Below are positions 1 through 10,616 of a stretch of 64,000 nt of DNA, piece by piece. The position numbers and the translations under genes are program-made. The notes under the pieces were generated by a model. The model saw only the letters and a list, made by a program, of their open reading frames with translations, made no database searches and was not told the origin of the DNA. Each line of letters starts with the position of its first letter. The first letter of the stretch is position 1. Location of the stretch: the NCBI RefSeq assembly GCF_026745355.1, contig NC_079208.1, forward strand, positions 57,701,892 to 57,765,891, given 5' to 3'. This DNA comes from Beta vulgaris subsp. vulgaris (lineage: Eukaryota > Streptophyta > Magnoliopsida > Caryophyllales > Amaranthaceae).

Positions 1-1136
1 CGATTAACCTAATTATTTGTATTACTTATTTAGATATTTTATTACCTTTGTTACTTTTATTTTTTCTGGTTGCGTATTCGTAGTCTTATTAATATCTTTA
101 ATATAGTATGCGTACAATTACGTAAAAATATATTATATAAGATCTTATGTCATAACATATATTACCTTCGTTCCTAAATAAGTGTTACATCTACTCTTTC
201 ACGCAACATTCCCTTTTGATCATTAATATATTTTATTGCACAAAGTAAAGATAAAAAAGTTATATTTTGAAAGCATACATTGATCCAAATTTAACAAGAA
301 CATATAACTATGTTTTTCTTTATATTATAATAACGATTTAACGAGAAAATAGAGTCAAACTTAATTGATGAACAGTCTCAATTTAATTACATGACACTTA
401 TTTAAAAACAGAAATAGTATTATAAATTTATAATATATATATTAATGAAAATTTAAGGTCACAATTATTGTAGACATTCCATTCAAGAACAAATTAGAAG
501 AGAGAAAGAATATTTTAAAGACAATGCTTTTAGACTTTTAGTCTTTTACATCAGCACTTAGAACCGTCCCCTTTAACAAATCAAAAGGCCACTTTATCCA
601 CTAAGAAAAAATAATATGAGGTGTGAAGTAAAGTGTGATGACCAAACTTTTCTTATGCAAATTTCTTAATACGAAAGCAACACTTTTTGGAATTGTGTCA
701 TTTTTTTTGGCTATTATGTCACTTTTACAAATTTAATTTATTTCTACTTTGGAGTTGAATTCTTATCTCATCTTTGCACCCCAATTTGTGATTAGAAATG
801 CAAGTATTTGGTAAATTGTGGTTGTTCCAGATTTTGCAATTTAATGGTACTAATTGTGCTGTTTATTATTTAAATAGTTGGAGCCTTGGAGGCATAAATT
901 ATTTGGATATGGCTGTACATTACTAGATGTAATAAGATATGGTGGTCCCTTCTCGATCAATCAGTTGGCAAATGGGGATGTCGATTTAGGTTCTTCACAG
1001 GGTCAGATTCCGTGGGTTTTATAGTGACCCCTCATCAAATACTTTTCTTTATGCAAATGGCATTTCACAAATATGGCTCATCCTAACTTTCACTTGTATT
1101 TTAAAATGATCCCAATTACGAACTACTTTTTTTCTA
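1..1136. other. AT-rich intergenic DNA, no gene seen
   Basis: No open reading frame of note, no splice-framed coding stretch and no clear transposon end was found here. The sequence is strongly AT-rich with short A and T runs. The right border is set by the 9-bp target duplication of the next element. Confidence 0.6.
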
Positions 1137-1495
1137 GGAAAAATTGACGATAGAGGTTTCAACTTTGGATGATAATTTTTAAAAGGTCTGAACTATTGAT
1201 TAACCTGTATAGGTCTCAACTTTAGGGGTATTAACTTTTAGCGAGCCTTAGTGACTTGAAATTGGCTTAATATGTCATAACTTGTAAAACTTGGGTAACA
1301 CCAGAAGGGTTAATTGAGGGAGGGAAGTAGGAAGTAGGAAGTAGGTGAGATTTTTAAAAAAATCGTCAGTTTTAAGTCACCGAGGCCTGCTAAAAGTTGA
1401 GACCCAATAAAGTTGAGACCTACACAGGTTAATCAATAGTTCAAACCTTTTAAAAATTATCGCCCAAAGTTCAGACCTCTATTGTCAATTTTTCC
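1137..1495. mobile_element. MULE-type MITE with 9-bp target duplication
   Basis: A 359-bp element starting GGAAAAATTGAC and ending GTCAATTTTTCC. The two ends are long imperfect inverted repeats of more than 100 bp that share phrases such as AGGTCTGAACTATTGATTAA and its complement. It is flanked on both sides by TTTTTTCTA (1128-1136 and 1496-1504), a 9-bp direct repeat, the target-site size typical of Mutator-like transposases. There is no coding capacity, so it would depend on a MULE transposase elsewhere. The T-rich target makes the exact border uncertain by a base or two. Confidence 0.75.
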
Positions 1496-1559
1496 TTTTT
1501 TCTAATGTAAGAAGAAGGCGTCTTAATCAGATTGGAACTTCGCATAAGTTAACCCGGTC

Positions 1560-1700
1560 CGGGTTTGCATGCAAGGTCCCTTGGGAGTAGGTGGAATGGT
1601 AAGAGCAAATCTCCACTCCCAAAGTGCCTCTAGTGGGGTTTGATCCCACAACCTCAAGATTGTGAGATACAAACCAAACCACTAGAACGTACTACTTGGT
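1560..1700 (+). mobile_element. tRNA-like SINE relic
   Basis: Contains a stretch resembling the pol III A box (GGTGGAATGGTAAGAGC, near 1590) followed about 45 bp later by a B-box-like GGGTTTGATCCC (near 1638). This is the order seen in tRNA-derived SINEs. No poly(A) tail or target duplication was found and the tRNA fold is not intact, so this is a decayed SINE or tRNA fragment rather than a working tRNA gene. Confidence 0.35.
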
Positions 1701-2771
1701 TATTACGAATCACTTATCTCTAGCGGTAATATTAAGTTTTCGGCAATATCTTTTTAATAATCTAAACTTTTATTTTTCTTATCAATAATTCATTGTCTAT
1801 ATTTTATAGTTATTTATATATAAGAAAACTAACAGTTCTGCTTAGTTTGAAAAGATCCCTTTAAAGTTGAGACTATTAAAATAAATTCAAAGTCTGGATC
1901 ATTTTAAATATAGGGTGAAAGTTTATATTTTTTTTGTTCTTTATTGATCTCTAATTTTTCTTTCTATGAGAGTCTACTACTATTAATTTTTACACAACCA
2001 CTTTTCGTAATATATTTTCTCACCTATCTATTTTTTCACATCATATCGATGATCCCTTGTCTTTCACATACATTTATATTTCCATTGCTTCAATGTGTAT
2101 CTAAGACATACACTATATAGTCATTAATAAAGATTGGATGAAGTATATATTTTGTATGTACTCAAAATAAACTAATCAACATTCACGTATCGGAATTCAA
2201 AAGAGTCCATATGATAATCTAACAGCTAGGCAGCTAAAGCAGAGGGATCTCATACACATGAGCAAAGTGAGCAGATCGCTCAAAGCCCATTTTTTTGGGG
2301 TCCCACCTATATATTTTATTTCTATGAGTTTATTAGATGGGAAAAAGTTTCTACATATATTGTTCCAAAATTTTACCCCTATGCTATGTACTTTTTGTTT
2401 TCATATATCATAACTTATTTTGATATATCTTACTATTTTGTAATATCTAAGGTGTCTCGTTATTAAAAATAAAGATTTGAAAAGTTAATAATTTTTTCAA
2501 TTTTTATTCTAAAAATTAATTTAGTTATCAAGAATATGGAATTGTAGATCCTTTTTATGTATTCCCATAGAGCCCATGTTTAATATCCGACATAGGATCC
2601 CAAATTTATTGGAGACCACCTTTTGGTATGTTAAATGTAACCTCAGCTAGTTAGATTAACATGCTGGATTGCCGGAGAAAGTTCATCAAGTCCCATACCA
2701 AACCAACGAAATATGTCTGTTGTGCAAAGTATAACCTTGCCACTTGCTCATTATTATGATATTTTGCCATG
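1701..2771. other. AT-rich intergenic DNA, no gene seen
   Basis: No coding stretch, RNA gene or clear mobile-element boundary could be supported in this interval. Confidence 0.55.
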
Positions 2772-2774
2772 TTA

Positions 2775-2978
2775 AGGCCTGTTTTCCCCAGCTTATTTTC
2801 AGTTCAGATCAGTTCAATTCAGTTCAGATCAGTTCAGTTCAGCTCCGTTCAGTTCAGTTCAGTTCAGCTCTTGACAATACTTTTACTCTCAAATATCACT
2901 ATTCATTTCAGTTCAGTTCAGTTCAGTTCAGTTCGGTTCAATTCAGTTCAGCTGTTTTATGCCGAAGAGAACAAGCCC
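2775..2978. mobile_element. Tourist-like MITE with AACTG-type internal repeats
   Basis: Ends read AGGCCTGTTTTCC on the left and GAACAAGCCC on the right, an imperfect inverted repeat, flanked by TTA at 2772-2774 and 2979-2981. The interior is made of CAGTT/AACTG pentamers. Similar ends and interiors recur at 45262-45415, 45420-45552 and 46193-46341, with weaker copies at 3412-3600 and 46640-46765. A 3-bp TTA/TAA duplication is typical of PIF/Harbinger-mobilised Tourist MITEs. The reading frames across it are only translations of the pentamer repeat. Confidence 0.65.
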
Positions 2979-3221
2979 TTAGTTCCTAAACTAGTTAGGT
3001 GATTAGTCACTTGTTTCATATGTAAACCAACCAACCATCTTAGCTTATCCAAACGAGCAACTAAAATGCACAAAGATCTTTATGTGGAAAAGAACTAAAG
3101 GCGTAAGATGTTCACAACTTATACTTGATAGACATTAGCTGATACTTGATACTCACAGTTTGATTCACATGATATCGTACAATAATTAGAAAGACAAATT
3201 TACGGGAGATCTAATGTTAGC

Positions 3222-3268
3222 AAAACTTTACATCAATTTCACCAAAAAAAAAAAAAACTTTACATCAA
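3222..3268 (+). mobile_element. Minimal poly(A) insertion between 15-bp target duplications
   Basis: The 15-mer AAAACTTTACATCAA occurs at 3222-3236 and again at 3254-3268. Between them lies only TTTCACC followed by A residues (3237-3253). The arrangement matches target-primed reverse transcription of a non-LTR element that copied little more than the poly(A) tail. Two similar footprints are at 30268-30323 and 42294-42338. Confidence 0.55.
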
Positions 3269-3411
3269 AATTAGCAACCTGCTGAGTGATTCCAATTCAC
3301 CCAATGTCTTTTGGGTTTTGACAAATTACAGAGATGATCCTTGATATCAATAAAGTTTGGTTCACTTGGTAAGTATCTACCTTCTATAGTTAACACCAGG
3401 GGTTTGAAACC

Positions 3412-3600
3412 TATCAAGTAAGGGACTGTTTTATTCCGCATAAAACAACTGAATTGAACTAAACTGATTGCAATTGAACTTAAGTAAATTATAACTAATA
3501 GTAATGCTAATAAATAAATTAAGAATTGAACTGATTGCAACCGAACTGGTTGCAACTGAACTGATTGCAACTGAACTTAACTGAAAATAAATTCGATGAA
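3412..3600. mobile_element. Degenerate Tourist-like relic rich in AACTG repeats
   Basis: Begins TAAGGGACTGTT and then CGCATAAAACAACTGAA, the same end and subterminal sequence as the copies near 45 kb. It runs through AACTGATTGCAA-type repeats. The right inverted end is not recognisable, so this is an eroded copy. Confidence 0.45.
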
Positions 3601-4790
3601 CTTTGTGAGTAAGATTCCTTGAACCTTTTTCCCACTTCTTGTAGATGGCAAAAACAAAGATAACAAATTCACAAGGATTGAAGTTTGATTAGCGATCACA
3701 AACTATCCTTCGTTATGAAAACGCCTACGAAGTGGAACGTTATTCTTCTTCCTTTTTGTTTTTCATTTCTTTAGAGGGGGGCGGGGGGTTGGTTTCAGTC
3801 ACCAACAGTCTAAAACAGTGATTGAATCATTCAAACACTTGAAGCTTGAAAGAAATGGACCACAAAGCCACTTGATTCTTGAAGTTTATCTACAAGGACC
3901 ACTTGCACTTTCCAAAAAAAGCCGGGTCCCTTGGTAAACCCTAAATTTATGATCAGAAGTTGAGCTTACGAGAATCTCATGTAAAGGTGCATAGAAAGAT
4001 AAGTGGCATCTTCCCCCTTTGCAATTTCAGTATTATGGTCCATGGAACATAGATCTTCTTTCTTACTAACTAGGTTCTACTCAATCAAATATCAGGTGCA
4101 AGCATCAAATTCACTGCACAAATACCTTATACCAGCTGATATTTTGTCCACAAACACCACTGAAACTAACTTGTGAACGTTCGTTTCTCCCGATCACACA
4201 GTACTAGATTCATACTACCCTGAACTACAAGAGCATCATACCACTCCCCCCTAGAAACAAGGAAATATAAAACTTTAAATCCAACCCACATCTTCAGAGA
4301 ACCTGTGTAGTACCATAGTCTAAATCAATATCCTGCTGCCCTAATTTCTATTTCAAGATCATGACACATAAGCTACCAAGTACCAACGAAAATGGTAATT
4401 CGGTAAATGACAAACTGTTTGTTACGAGCAAGAGAGAGCATTTAGGTTTTCCGATTGCACAGGCTCCACCCCATTTCCTCTCTCTTGTTTGCTAACAAAC
4501 CGTTTGCTCTTTAGTCCTACTCCTATTTAAACATAAAACCCAAAACACCGCCCTATTGTTTCCTTTGATGCATCCCCAACTGTTGATCTCGTTCCCTTTG
4601 AGAGAAGTAAAGCAAAAGGAAGATAAAAAAATATATATGAAAAAGAAGGCCTATCTGCAATGGGAGCAAACAAAATTGTGAGAGAAAATAAACTCAATGT
4701 ACATGTATACCGAACAGGCAGAGGAGGATAGCAGAGTTGTTAGATAATCTGTTCATCTTTCTTGTGTTGCTTCAGCTTGAAAGCTGAAAA
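3601..4790. other. Intergenic DNA downstream of the LUX-like gene
   Basis: No gene was recognised. The stretch lies 3' of the minus-strand LUX-like gene and may hold its polyadenylation region toward 4790, but no cleavage site can be fixed from sequence alone. Confidence 0.45.
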
Positions 4791-5081
4791 GGAAGATACA
4801 ATGTTATGCTTGAATCAATTGTACATCGATCTCAGGAACACGTCAGAAACATATTCTTGAGTCCGTGTGGTATATGTAGCCTAAATGAACCATTCTAGAA
4901 TTCTTTCCTCTACACAAATGTGACAGCGGAAAGATATACACCAGACAAGGAGTCCTGACTCCTTCAGACTTGATCATAAGGCATTTATACATTACAGACA
5001 TCTCCCTCAATTGATCCCGTGTCGCTTGTGTGAAGCATTGCCATGTTCTGAAGTGCATTTCCAAGTGTTCAACCACTTAAT

Positions 5082-5832
5082 CTGAAATCAACAAAGAATA
5101 ATCTATTTTAAAGAATTTGATAAGGAAATAAGATGGAAAATTTTGCAGCATGCTATATAACCTACAAGATCAAGCACAACGTTCGACAAAAGAAAATTTG
5201 ATTCGATATAGAAACAAAGTCTTGCCACTTCATCAGCAGCAAAACAAACACCTCCATCCTCGTTTAATCATAACATTGTTCGTCTTAATCAGTACTCAGT
5301 TTAATAGCTAAAACATCATTTTCAATGAGCAAAGATCAGGTGAAGCGAACAGGATCTAGCACTAACAATTATCTACGAAAGAACGGGTAACATACATCAG
5401 TTTAACCTCCAAAATCATGGTAAAACCAATAATTTAAGTTGGTAATTTCTCTGAACTTCAAAAGAGGCTATAACATAAGCACTTATCAGGATTCAGGGTA
5501 GCTCTTTTTTCTTCCTTTCCAACACATCTCACTAAGCTAAACAAGTTCAAAATTTCGAAACTAATCTAGCATAAAATTCCAATTACCCAAACACCTCTCT
5601 AATTCAATGAATCCACCAATCAAATCTGACAAATCAACCCAATAATCTAACATCACCAAATCAAAATTTTCAGAATACACACAAATTCATCAGAAAGATA
5701 CACAAATAATTACACAAAAAACATATCAGTAAACACACTGATCAATCAATCACCAAATCATGATCATCTGAAACACAAAGAATAACAATCTCAAATCCAA
5801 TTAAACCAAGTGAAACAAAAAAAGTTAATTAC
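5082..5832 (-). other. Probable intron in the 3' UTR of the LUX-like gene
   Basis: On the minus strand a donor AAAG|GTAATTAAC lies at 5833/5832 and an acceptor TTGATTTCAG|ATTAAG at 5082/5081, enclosing 751 bp of T-rich intron-like sequence. The stop codon of the LUX-like CDS ends at 5880, so 47 nt of exon separate it from the junction. The downstream UTR exon would begin at 5081 and run toward about 4800. This is an inference from splice consensus; no transcript evidence is available. Confidence 0.55.
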
Positions 5833-5879
5833 CTTTCTGAAAAAATATCTCAAAGATCCAAAATTCTGTCCTTTAATCT

Positions 5880-6794
5880 TCAATTATCACCAGGAGAAAC
5901 ATGAGTAGGATGATGATAAGACATAACTGAACCATACCTATTCCCTGATTGCATCATCATCCCATTCCCATTCCCATTCCCATTACTATACTGTTGGTGT
6001 TGATTGTGATTATAATGATTACTAGTATGCGGCTGATTATGACTATAACTATGTGATTCAAACCCATTCCTACTATAATTCCCCATCATCCCCATCATTG
6101 GTACCGGTACCGGCATCACCCGTACCGTCACCGACATCCCTCCATTTCCATTCCCATTCCCATTTCCATTTTCCGACGACGAATTCGAGCTCGAACCTCC
6201 TTGCATCCGCTTCAAATAAAGCCGATATTTCTGTAAATGACTAGCTACATTCTCTCTAGTCAATCCTTCCACATTCATCAGCTGCATAATTGTTTTCGGA
6301 ACCGCGTTTTTAATGCCTAAATGTCCAACTACATCAACAAACCTCTTATGCAATTGTGGCGTCCACACTAATCTTGCTCTCTTCACCGCCTTATCTCCGC
6401 CGGAACCACCACCACCGCCGCCATCTTCCGCCGCCTCCGCCGCCGCAGAGTCGGCGTCTTCCGGCGATTCGTTTCGCCGCTGCTTCTTGTTATTCTCCGA
6501 TTCGTCGTCGTTTTGTTCATCTTCTTCTCCGTCTTCGTCGTCGTCGTAAGACTTGTAATTCGAGCCACGGATGAGCGAGACTGTTTCCTTGGAAGCTTGT
6601 GATACTTCAATGGAAGTACGGTAGGGTTCCGGCCTAATATTAAACGCCGTTAAAAGTCCTAACGGAATTAAACCTTGACTTAACGGAGTTATGTCATCGG
6701 CGTTAGGTAAACCTGATTCCCATTCGTATACTCTCTCGTCGTCTTCTTCTACGCCGTTAAGTTTGCCGTTATAGTCTCCGTTTACTTCTCCCAT
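5880..6794 (-). CDS. LUX: LUX ARRHYTHMO / PCL1-like GARP transcription factor
   Basis: Intronless CDS of 304 aa. The family binds LUX-binding-site DNA in the nucleus and, with ELF3 and ELF4, forms the evening complex of the circadian clock, repressing genes such as PRR9. The single GARP (MYB-like) domain is at about residues 137-196, from [15 protein letters not shown] to the SHLQKY motif at 185-190. The N-terminal block around residues 24-75 ([15 protein letters not shown], then an SLIRG motif) matches LUX/BOA proteins. Between them lie an acidic tract (84-100) and a glycine run (125-133). The C-terminus is Asn/Gly/His/Met-rich low complexity. The reading frame continues upstream to 6908, but the MGE start at 6794 fits the family and the extra residues look like translated 5' leader. 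It could be BOA or a related PCL1-like paralogue rather than strict LUX. Confidence 0.88.
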   Translation of the reverse strand: MGEVNGDYNGKLNGVEEDDERVYEWESGLPNADDITPLSQGLIPLGLLTAFNIRPEPYRTSIEVSQASKETVSLIRGSNYKSYDDDEDGEEDEQNDDESENNKKQRRNESPEDADSAAAEAAEDGGGGGGSGGDKAVKRARLVWTPQLHKRFVDVVGHLGIKNAVPKTIMQLMNVEGLTRENVASHLQKYRLYLKRMQGGSSSNSSSENGNGNGNGNGGMSVTVRVMPVPVPMMGMMGNYSRNGFESHSYSHNQPHTSNHYNHNQHQQYSNGNGNGNGMMMQSGNRYGSVMSYHHPTHVSPGDN

Positions 6795-6908
6795 TAGAAA
6801 GAAGGAAAGGTTGGTGTTTTTTTTGGTTTTTAGAGAGAGAAAATAATAAGGGGGTGTTTGGATGATTGGAAAAACTTTAGTTAAAGGAAAGGGTGGAAAA
6901 AAGTGCAT

Positions 6909-7437
6909 GTATTAAATCTTTAATTGGTTGCCTACGTGGACGGTTTTGCTAGATATTTTTGATACTCTTTGTAATTTGTATGATTGCCTTATATCTAAAA
7001 TCCTACTGTCTTAAATTCATTGAAAATCAATATCTGTAAATATCTAAAGTAAAAGTACTACAATTAGTATTATTTGGTCAAAGGATGTTCTTTACTCTTA
7101 TTTGATTAATATGTTTTTTATTACTTTGCATAAAAGTGTGTATTTTTTTATTATATTTTTTGGGTTGACAAAAATAGATTTTTTTTTTGTTATTATCAAT
7201 TTTTATGTATTGGAAAAATCTTTATTCACTTTATTATACTCTATTTAAAATACTATATCGAAAAGTGTTATTATGTCGAATTAAAGATGCGCTGGTAAAA
7301 ATAGTAAATATTGTTTGAGTAGTAGGGATTAAGAATTTTTTTGAATAAGTTGCTTGAGATCTTAGTTCTAATAAAACGTGTTAACACTGATAGATTAGAT
7401 TAGGTTACTAGTTACTTGAGCATATAGTATTATTTGA
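6909..7437. other. AT-rich upstream region of the LUX-like gene
   Basis: Promoter-side DNA of the minus-strand LUX-like gene. No clear TATA box, evening element or mobile-element boundary could be called with confidence. Confidence 0.45.
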
Positions 7438-7439
7438 TA

Positions 7440-7697
7440 CTCCCTCTGTTTTTTTTTATCATTCCTACTTTTCTGTGCGTGTCTTCCAATGCACGTTTTA
7501 AAACTTAAATATCTTTCATTATATATTAGTAAAAATTATAACGATTGAATATTAATAAAGTACTAATTGAGACGAATCAAACAAGACCCTACATGACTAT
7601 GTTTTTTCTTATAAATTGAGAACATTTGAGAAGATTCTCTCTATGCATGAATAGTGTCAAGATTCCAAGTGAGAAAGATAAAAAAAAACAGAGGGAG
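7440..7697 (+). mobile_element. Stowaway-like MITE, first of an inverted pair
   Basis: Starts CTCCCTCTGTTTTTTTTT and ends AAAAAACAGAGGGAG, flanked by TA on each side. It has a 258-bp body without coding capacity. The interior carries a core (AGTAAAAATTATAACGATTG through GACGAATCAAACAAGACC) also found in other MITEs of this window. A second copy lies 33 bp away in opposite orientation. Confidence 0.7.
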
Positions 7698-7730
7698 TAG
7701 ATAGGAATAGAGACAAAGGGTTAAGAGGTA

Positions 7731-7961
7731 CTCCTTCTGTTTTTTTTTTACCTTTCTCACTTGGAATCTTGACACTATTCATGCATAGAGAGAATCTTCT
7801 CAAATATTCTCAATTTATAAGAAAAAACATAGTCATGTGGGGTCTTGTTTGATTCGTCTCAATTAGTACTTTATTAATATTCAATCGTTATAATTTTTAC
7901 TAATATATAATGGAAGATGCGCACAGAAAAGTAGGAATAATGATAAAAAAAACAGAGGGAG
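7731..7961 (-). mobile_element. Stowaway-like MITE, second of an inverted pair
   Basis: Inverted copy of the element at 7440-7697, starting CTCCTTCTGTTTTTTTTTT and ending AAACAGAGGGAG, flanked by TA. The two copies match closely over most of their length, including the CTTGGAATCTTGACACTATT segment. Together with the 33-bp spacer they could fold into a hairpin of about 230 bp. Confidence 0.7.
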
Positions 7962-8332
7962 TAGCTAGGTATTTGTGAACGACTAATAGAATTAAGAGGG
8001 GTGTTTGGCAATTAGAGTTTTGGAGTACAAAGAGAGTTTTAGACCATTTTTAGAGTTTTAACTAGTCAAAAACTTTAGACGTTTGGTAAAAGAGAGTTTT
8101 AGAGATAGTTTTGAAAAAAAAAAAACTCTCAAAATGAAATAGGAGCTTTTTCTTTAAAAGATTAAGTGGAAATATGTTCAATGACTTTTTTTTTCCTCTA
8201 CACCCTCTTGCAACAAAAAAAATAATACAAAAATAATTAAAAATTAAATAAGTGATCAATAGATGATTAGATTGGACGGTTTTAATGGAGGTCATAATAA
8301 TAATAAAATCCTAAATGATTTACCATGGTTTA

Positions 8333-8693
8333 GGCTATGTTCAGTTCGCCTTATTTTTGCTTATTTCAGATATAATCAGATCAGATCAGATCAGAAAAAA
8401 TAAGTCCAGATCAGATTTGTCAGTTTTTAAACTTATTTTTACTATTAAATATGTTTCATTACATATTAGTAAAAATTATAATAATTGAATATTAATAAAG
8501 TATTCATTGAGACGAATCAAATAAGACCCCACATGACTATATTTTTTCTTATATATTGAGAGAAATCTAAAAGATAAGATCTTGTAATCAGATCAGTTCA
8601 GAAAAAATAAGTTCAGATCAGATTAGAAAAAATAAGTTCAGATCAGATCAGATAAGTTCAGATCAGAAAATTTCAGGTGAACTAAACATAGCC
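8333..8693 (-). mobile_element. Tourist-like MITE with GATCTGA-type repeats, copy 1
   Basis: Ends GGCTATGTTCAGTTCGCC and GGTGAACTAAACATAGCC form terminal inverted repeats, flanked by TTA at 8330-8332 and 8694-8696. The subterminal regions consist of CAGATCAGAT repeats. The central part contains the AGTAAAAATTATAATAATTG...GACGAATCAAATAAGACC core. Related copies are at 30960-31334 and 55757-57003. Confidence 0.75.
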
Positions 8694-8696
8694 TTA

Positions 8697-10560
8697 AGCT
8701 GACGCATAATCTTCTAGGACAACAGTAGAGCATTTACCGGCTAACAAATCAATAAATGAAACGTGGAATTTTTATGCACTTTTTATGCCACGTAGGATTT
8801 TTGTAAAAAGGGGTGTTTTTGGCAATACACCGACCATAATGGTGTGACTTTTAGTAAGTGACAGACCAATAAGGAGAGAGAATATTGGTGTACAGCTGTC
8901 ATGGTGGATAGTGAAAGAAGATGGATCGTTGGATGGAAGAGAGAGAAACAAAGAAAGAGATCGGACGGTGGAGGAAGGGATTCGTAAGTGAGTGAAGGAA
9001 TGCCGCAATTTTGGTTTAGGGAAGTGACGAAATAAATGACGTGGGATAATTAGAAACAGTAGAAATTGCTGATTTTCACGTGGATTGTAGGGTTTTTGCA
9101 TGTGCTGCAACACAAGTGGGCTCATGGGCTGGGCTGGACTGGGCTGGGCTATGATAGAAAAGCCCGACATAAGATTCACATGGGTGAGAAGTTAAAACAT
9201 TAGTATTTTTTATTGGTAAAATATTGGCTAGAGAACACTCAATAAGGTTGGTTTTATAGTGGATTGATGGATTAGGAGCTTGATTCATAAGTCATAAGGC
9301 CTTAACCCACTTGCTAGGTGGACTAGTCTATACCAAGTGCTTATTGCCTAAGTCGAAAACGAAATTGGGCAAAAAATGTAGACACTTGTAGCAACAAATT
9401 TAGATATACGTCTTTTGTTTTTTGTCTTTAGAAAATGCTAATTTTTTCTTATTGTTTTTTTTAAAAAAATGTAAGGAGAAAAACTATTAGGAGACCCTCC
9501 TCTCATGAGTGGAACATCGTTTACAAGAATGGAAGGTAAAGCAGAATTGTTATAAGGATAAATACCAAAAGGATTGGTTTTGAGTTGGTACTTATTGGTT
9601 TGGGCTGAAATGAGTAGGGTTGAAATTGATTACTTTGGTTACTGGGTTGGGTTAGTTCAAGTTGAAAAATTATTGGGTCTTAATCGAGTCAACCTGTCTT
9701 GTCGGGTTGGGCCTTGCTTGGGTAGGATCGCATTCTGTTTGAGTCAACTTGGTGTAGGTTGTAAGCAAGTTAAAGCAGATTAGTGTGATTGCGGATTGAC
9801 TTTGGGTCGACTCATATTGGGTAACAAATTATTATGGGTTTGCTCATTTTGGGTTTAGGTTGCATTATCGGACCTATAGGGTCGGGTTACTTTCGGATTA
9901 GAACACATTCTAAGAATGCTAAATTGGTTGCTATTATGGGTGATAATGAGTCTAGCCTGTTTGTGAATAGTTCAGGATTGACTCGGTCAAATCTCAGCTC
10001 GCGGTGGCCAGACTCGAATTCGGACTCGCTCGAAACTTTAACAAGCTGAGGTGAGATAGGCAAATCCCGGCTGAAAAGCTCGTGAAGAAGCTCGATTATA
10101 CTTTTATAATGAAAAAAAAATCATATATATACAAAAACATATTAACCTAGATATCACACAATAATAAGTTAATAGTTCCATTGTCTAAAAGAAAACCTAT
10201 AAATCTCAAATATTAAAAAAGAAAAATAAAGAAAACATGTAAAAATTAGGGGGTAATAAAGAGTCAAGATTGTTCGTGAACAGTTTGAGGCTTTGAGCTC
10301 GACTCGCTTAACATTTGGCAAACCCCAGCTCAAACAAAGTTCGGCTCGAGCTTGAATAAGCTTAAACGAATACAAGCCAAGCCAAGCAAAGCACAGTTCG
10401 GGCTCGGCTCAATCGATAAGCAGCCATAGGTGGTACTTGGTATATGTTTTTGATCCAAAAGATTCTTAATTGATATGCTCATTGTCGGGTTGCAAGTTCG
10501 GTTTTGGGTTCGGGCAAGTTAGTCACAAAATAATTTCCTCCTCATCTTACCTCAACCAAA
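8697..10560. other. Intergenic DNA with hAT-like subterminal repeats
   Basis: No gene recognised. Around 9120-9150 there is a short GGGCTGGGCT/GGACTGGGCT run. From about 9590 to 9880 phrases such as GGGTTGGGTT recur. From about 9960 to 10430 there are many GCTCG/CGAGC motifs in both orientations (for example GGCTCGAGCTTG and AGCTCGACTCG), the type of subterminal repeat seen in plant hAT elements. Ends and target duplication could not be fixed. Confidence 0.4.
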
Positions 10561-10616
10561 CAGAAAGACGATTGTTTGATGAGTAGCCAAAGGAGGTGAA
10601 AAGTATCAAATGAATC

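Noticed and set aside
2744..3002. Two overlapping open frames rich in FSSVQ repeats
   Set aside because: They are translations of the CAGTT pentamer interior of a MITE; no splice context, homology or promoter.
4843..5076. 77-codon minus frame downstream of the LUX-like stop
   Set aside because: It lies in the predicted second exon of the 3' UTR; its start would fall beyond the main stop and no family was recognised, so it is more likely untranslated.
6053..6610. Several frames overlapping the LUX-like gene on both strands
   Set aside because: Shadows of the GC-rich, low-complexity coding sequence; they lack the GARP domain and any conserved start.
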